Assembly: GCA_026395775.1 (NCBI GenBank)
Contig: JAPLYA010000022.1
Coordinates: 1-11,733, forward strand
DNA: 11,733 bases
Direction: 5' to 3'
DNA from: Candidatus Pacearchaeota archaeon
GTDB taxonomy: Archaea > Nanobdellota > Nanobdellia > Pacearchaeales > GW2011-AR1
The notes beneath the pieces were generated by a model. The model saw only the letters and a program-made list of their open reading frames with translations, searched no databases and had not been told where the DNA came from. Of this stretch, positions 11,325-11,733 are shown piece after piece. Numbering within the stretch: position 1 is the first letter of the stretch; every line of letters begins with the position of its first letter. A program made the position numbers and the translations under genes.

Positions 11325-11733
11325 CTAAATGAAATCGAACAGCTTAAGCTGTTCTCCTTTTCTTCCTTGCTTTTTGATGTAATCTCTGATTATGTCTGCA
11401 TTTACTCCTTCTCCGACAGTTGCAACATAACCCCCATCACTCCAAAATTCTCCGCCATACAATTCTTCTTTAATCTCTTTATTAGCTTCAAACATCTTGA
11501 TTGCAGTTATGCTCTTCACAATTTGGAATATTTTTGATGCAGAATATTTTGGCACAGATTGAATCATAAAGTGAACATGGTCTTCATCGAACCCAATTGT
11601 TTCAAATTTCATTGAGTATCTTTGCTCAAAACCTTTGCAAGTTTCTATTACAAATTGAGTGTATTTTTCATCAAGAAACAAATCTTTTCTATATTTAATA
11701 CAAAAGACAAAATGATATTTTATTCTGAAAACT
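11325..11733 (-). CDS. tnpA: IS200/IS605 family Y1 transposase TnpA, 5' end outside window
   Basis: HUH single-strand transposase that cuts and rejoins element ends through a tyrosine-DNA link. The HUH pair is in FDEDHVHFMIQS, and the catalytic tyrosine is in IIRDYIKKQG near the C-terminus, followed by the common family ending EQLKLFDFI. The frame has no stop up to the window edge and upstream of the TTG at 11681 still reads VFRIKYHFVFCIKYRKD, the standard start region of the family, so the TTG is not the real start and only a few N-terminal residues are missing. No disabling change is seen. No tnpB lies on the downstream side; whether one lies upstream is unknown. The hairpin just past the stop fits an element right end. 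Confidence 0.93.
   Translation of the reverse strand, partial: VFRIKYHFVFCIKYRKDLFLDEKYTQFVIETCKGFEQRYSMKFETIGFDEDHVHFMIQSVPKYSASKIFQIVKSITAIKMFEANKEIKEELYGGEFWSDGGYVATVGEGVNADIIRDYIKKQGRKGEQLKLFDFI

Noticed and set aside
11325..11681. TTG at 11681 as the transposase start
   Set aside because: Conserved family sequence continues in the same frame upstream of it to the window edge.
1..11733. CRISPR array or tRNA gene
   Set aside because: The dispersed repeats are about 110 bp, diverged and unevenly spaced, unlike CRISPR. No T-loop or anticodon-arm pattern was seen by eye on either strand; tRNAscan-SE and Infernal would settle this.

Overview
The window is AT-rich archaeal chromosome. I infer this from a diphthamide ligase (Dph6), Hef/XPF-type helicase and nuclease genes, a DRG-type GTPase with a TGS domain, and TATA boxes centred about 25 nt upstream of most start codons (leaderless transcripts). 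A few genes instead have a short leader and a GGAGG-type ribosome binding site. Short genes, half-size or catalytically degenerate family members and small membrane proteins fit a DPANN lineage of the Woesearchaeota/Pacearchaeota kind. That placement is inference, not proven by a marker gene.

Layout. 1-985 (minus): two paralogous membrane proteins, the first cut by the window edge. The second lies 1 nt downstream of a small PRC-barrel gene (987-1265), so those two form an operon. 1513-2136 (plus): an M50/site-2-protease-like membrane protein that has lost HEXXH. 2312-4478 (plus): a Hef repair locus in three pieces, namely an N-terminal helicase half, a C-terminal helicase half in another frame, and a separate ERCC4/XPF nuclease. 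4475-4852 (minus): an unrecognised 125-residue protein. 5126-5644 (minus): ThpR-like RNA 2',3'-cyclic phosphodiesterase. 5764-6372 (minus): a half-size MFS membrane protein, divergent from a small TM/coiled-coil protein (6423-6716). 6800-7516 (minus): a degenerate arginase-fold protein, divergent from a 53-residue two-TM protein (7586-7747). 7907-9097 (minus): M16 zinc peptidase. 9372-10025 (minus): Dph6. 10211-11116 (plus): DRG-like GTPase. 11325-11733 (minus): IS200/IS605 TnpA running off the right edge, with a perfect hairpin just past its stop and a possible gene remnant beyond.

The most unusual signal is a family of about 110-120 bp intergenic repeats, with at least eight copies (five with both ends visible). 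They have related inverted ends, roughly GARRTAAA...AAACTATTTCAG, and four share the exact core GAAAACAATT. Most sit within about 20 bp of a stop codon, but two lie in 5' regions. I do not recognise this family. Mobile MITE-like elements and structured 3'-end/terminator RNAs are both open explanations. Other points are two divergent promoters that appear to share one palindromic TATA box, the fragmented Hef gene, and two pseudoenzyme-like proteins. No tRNA, rRNA or CRISPR array was seen.
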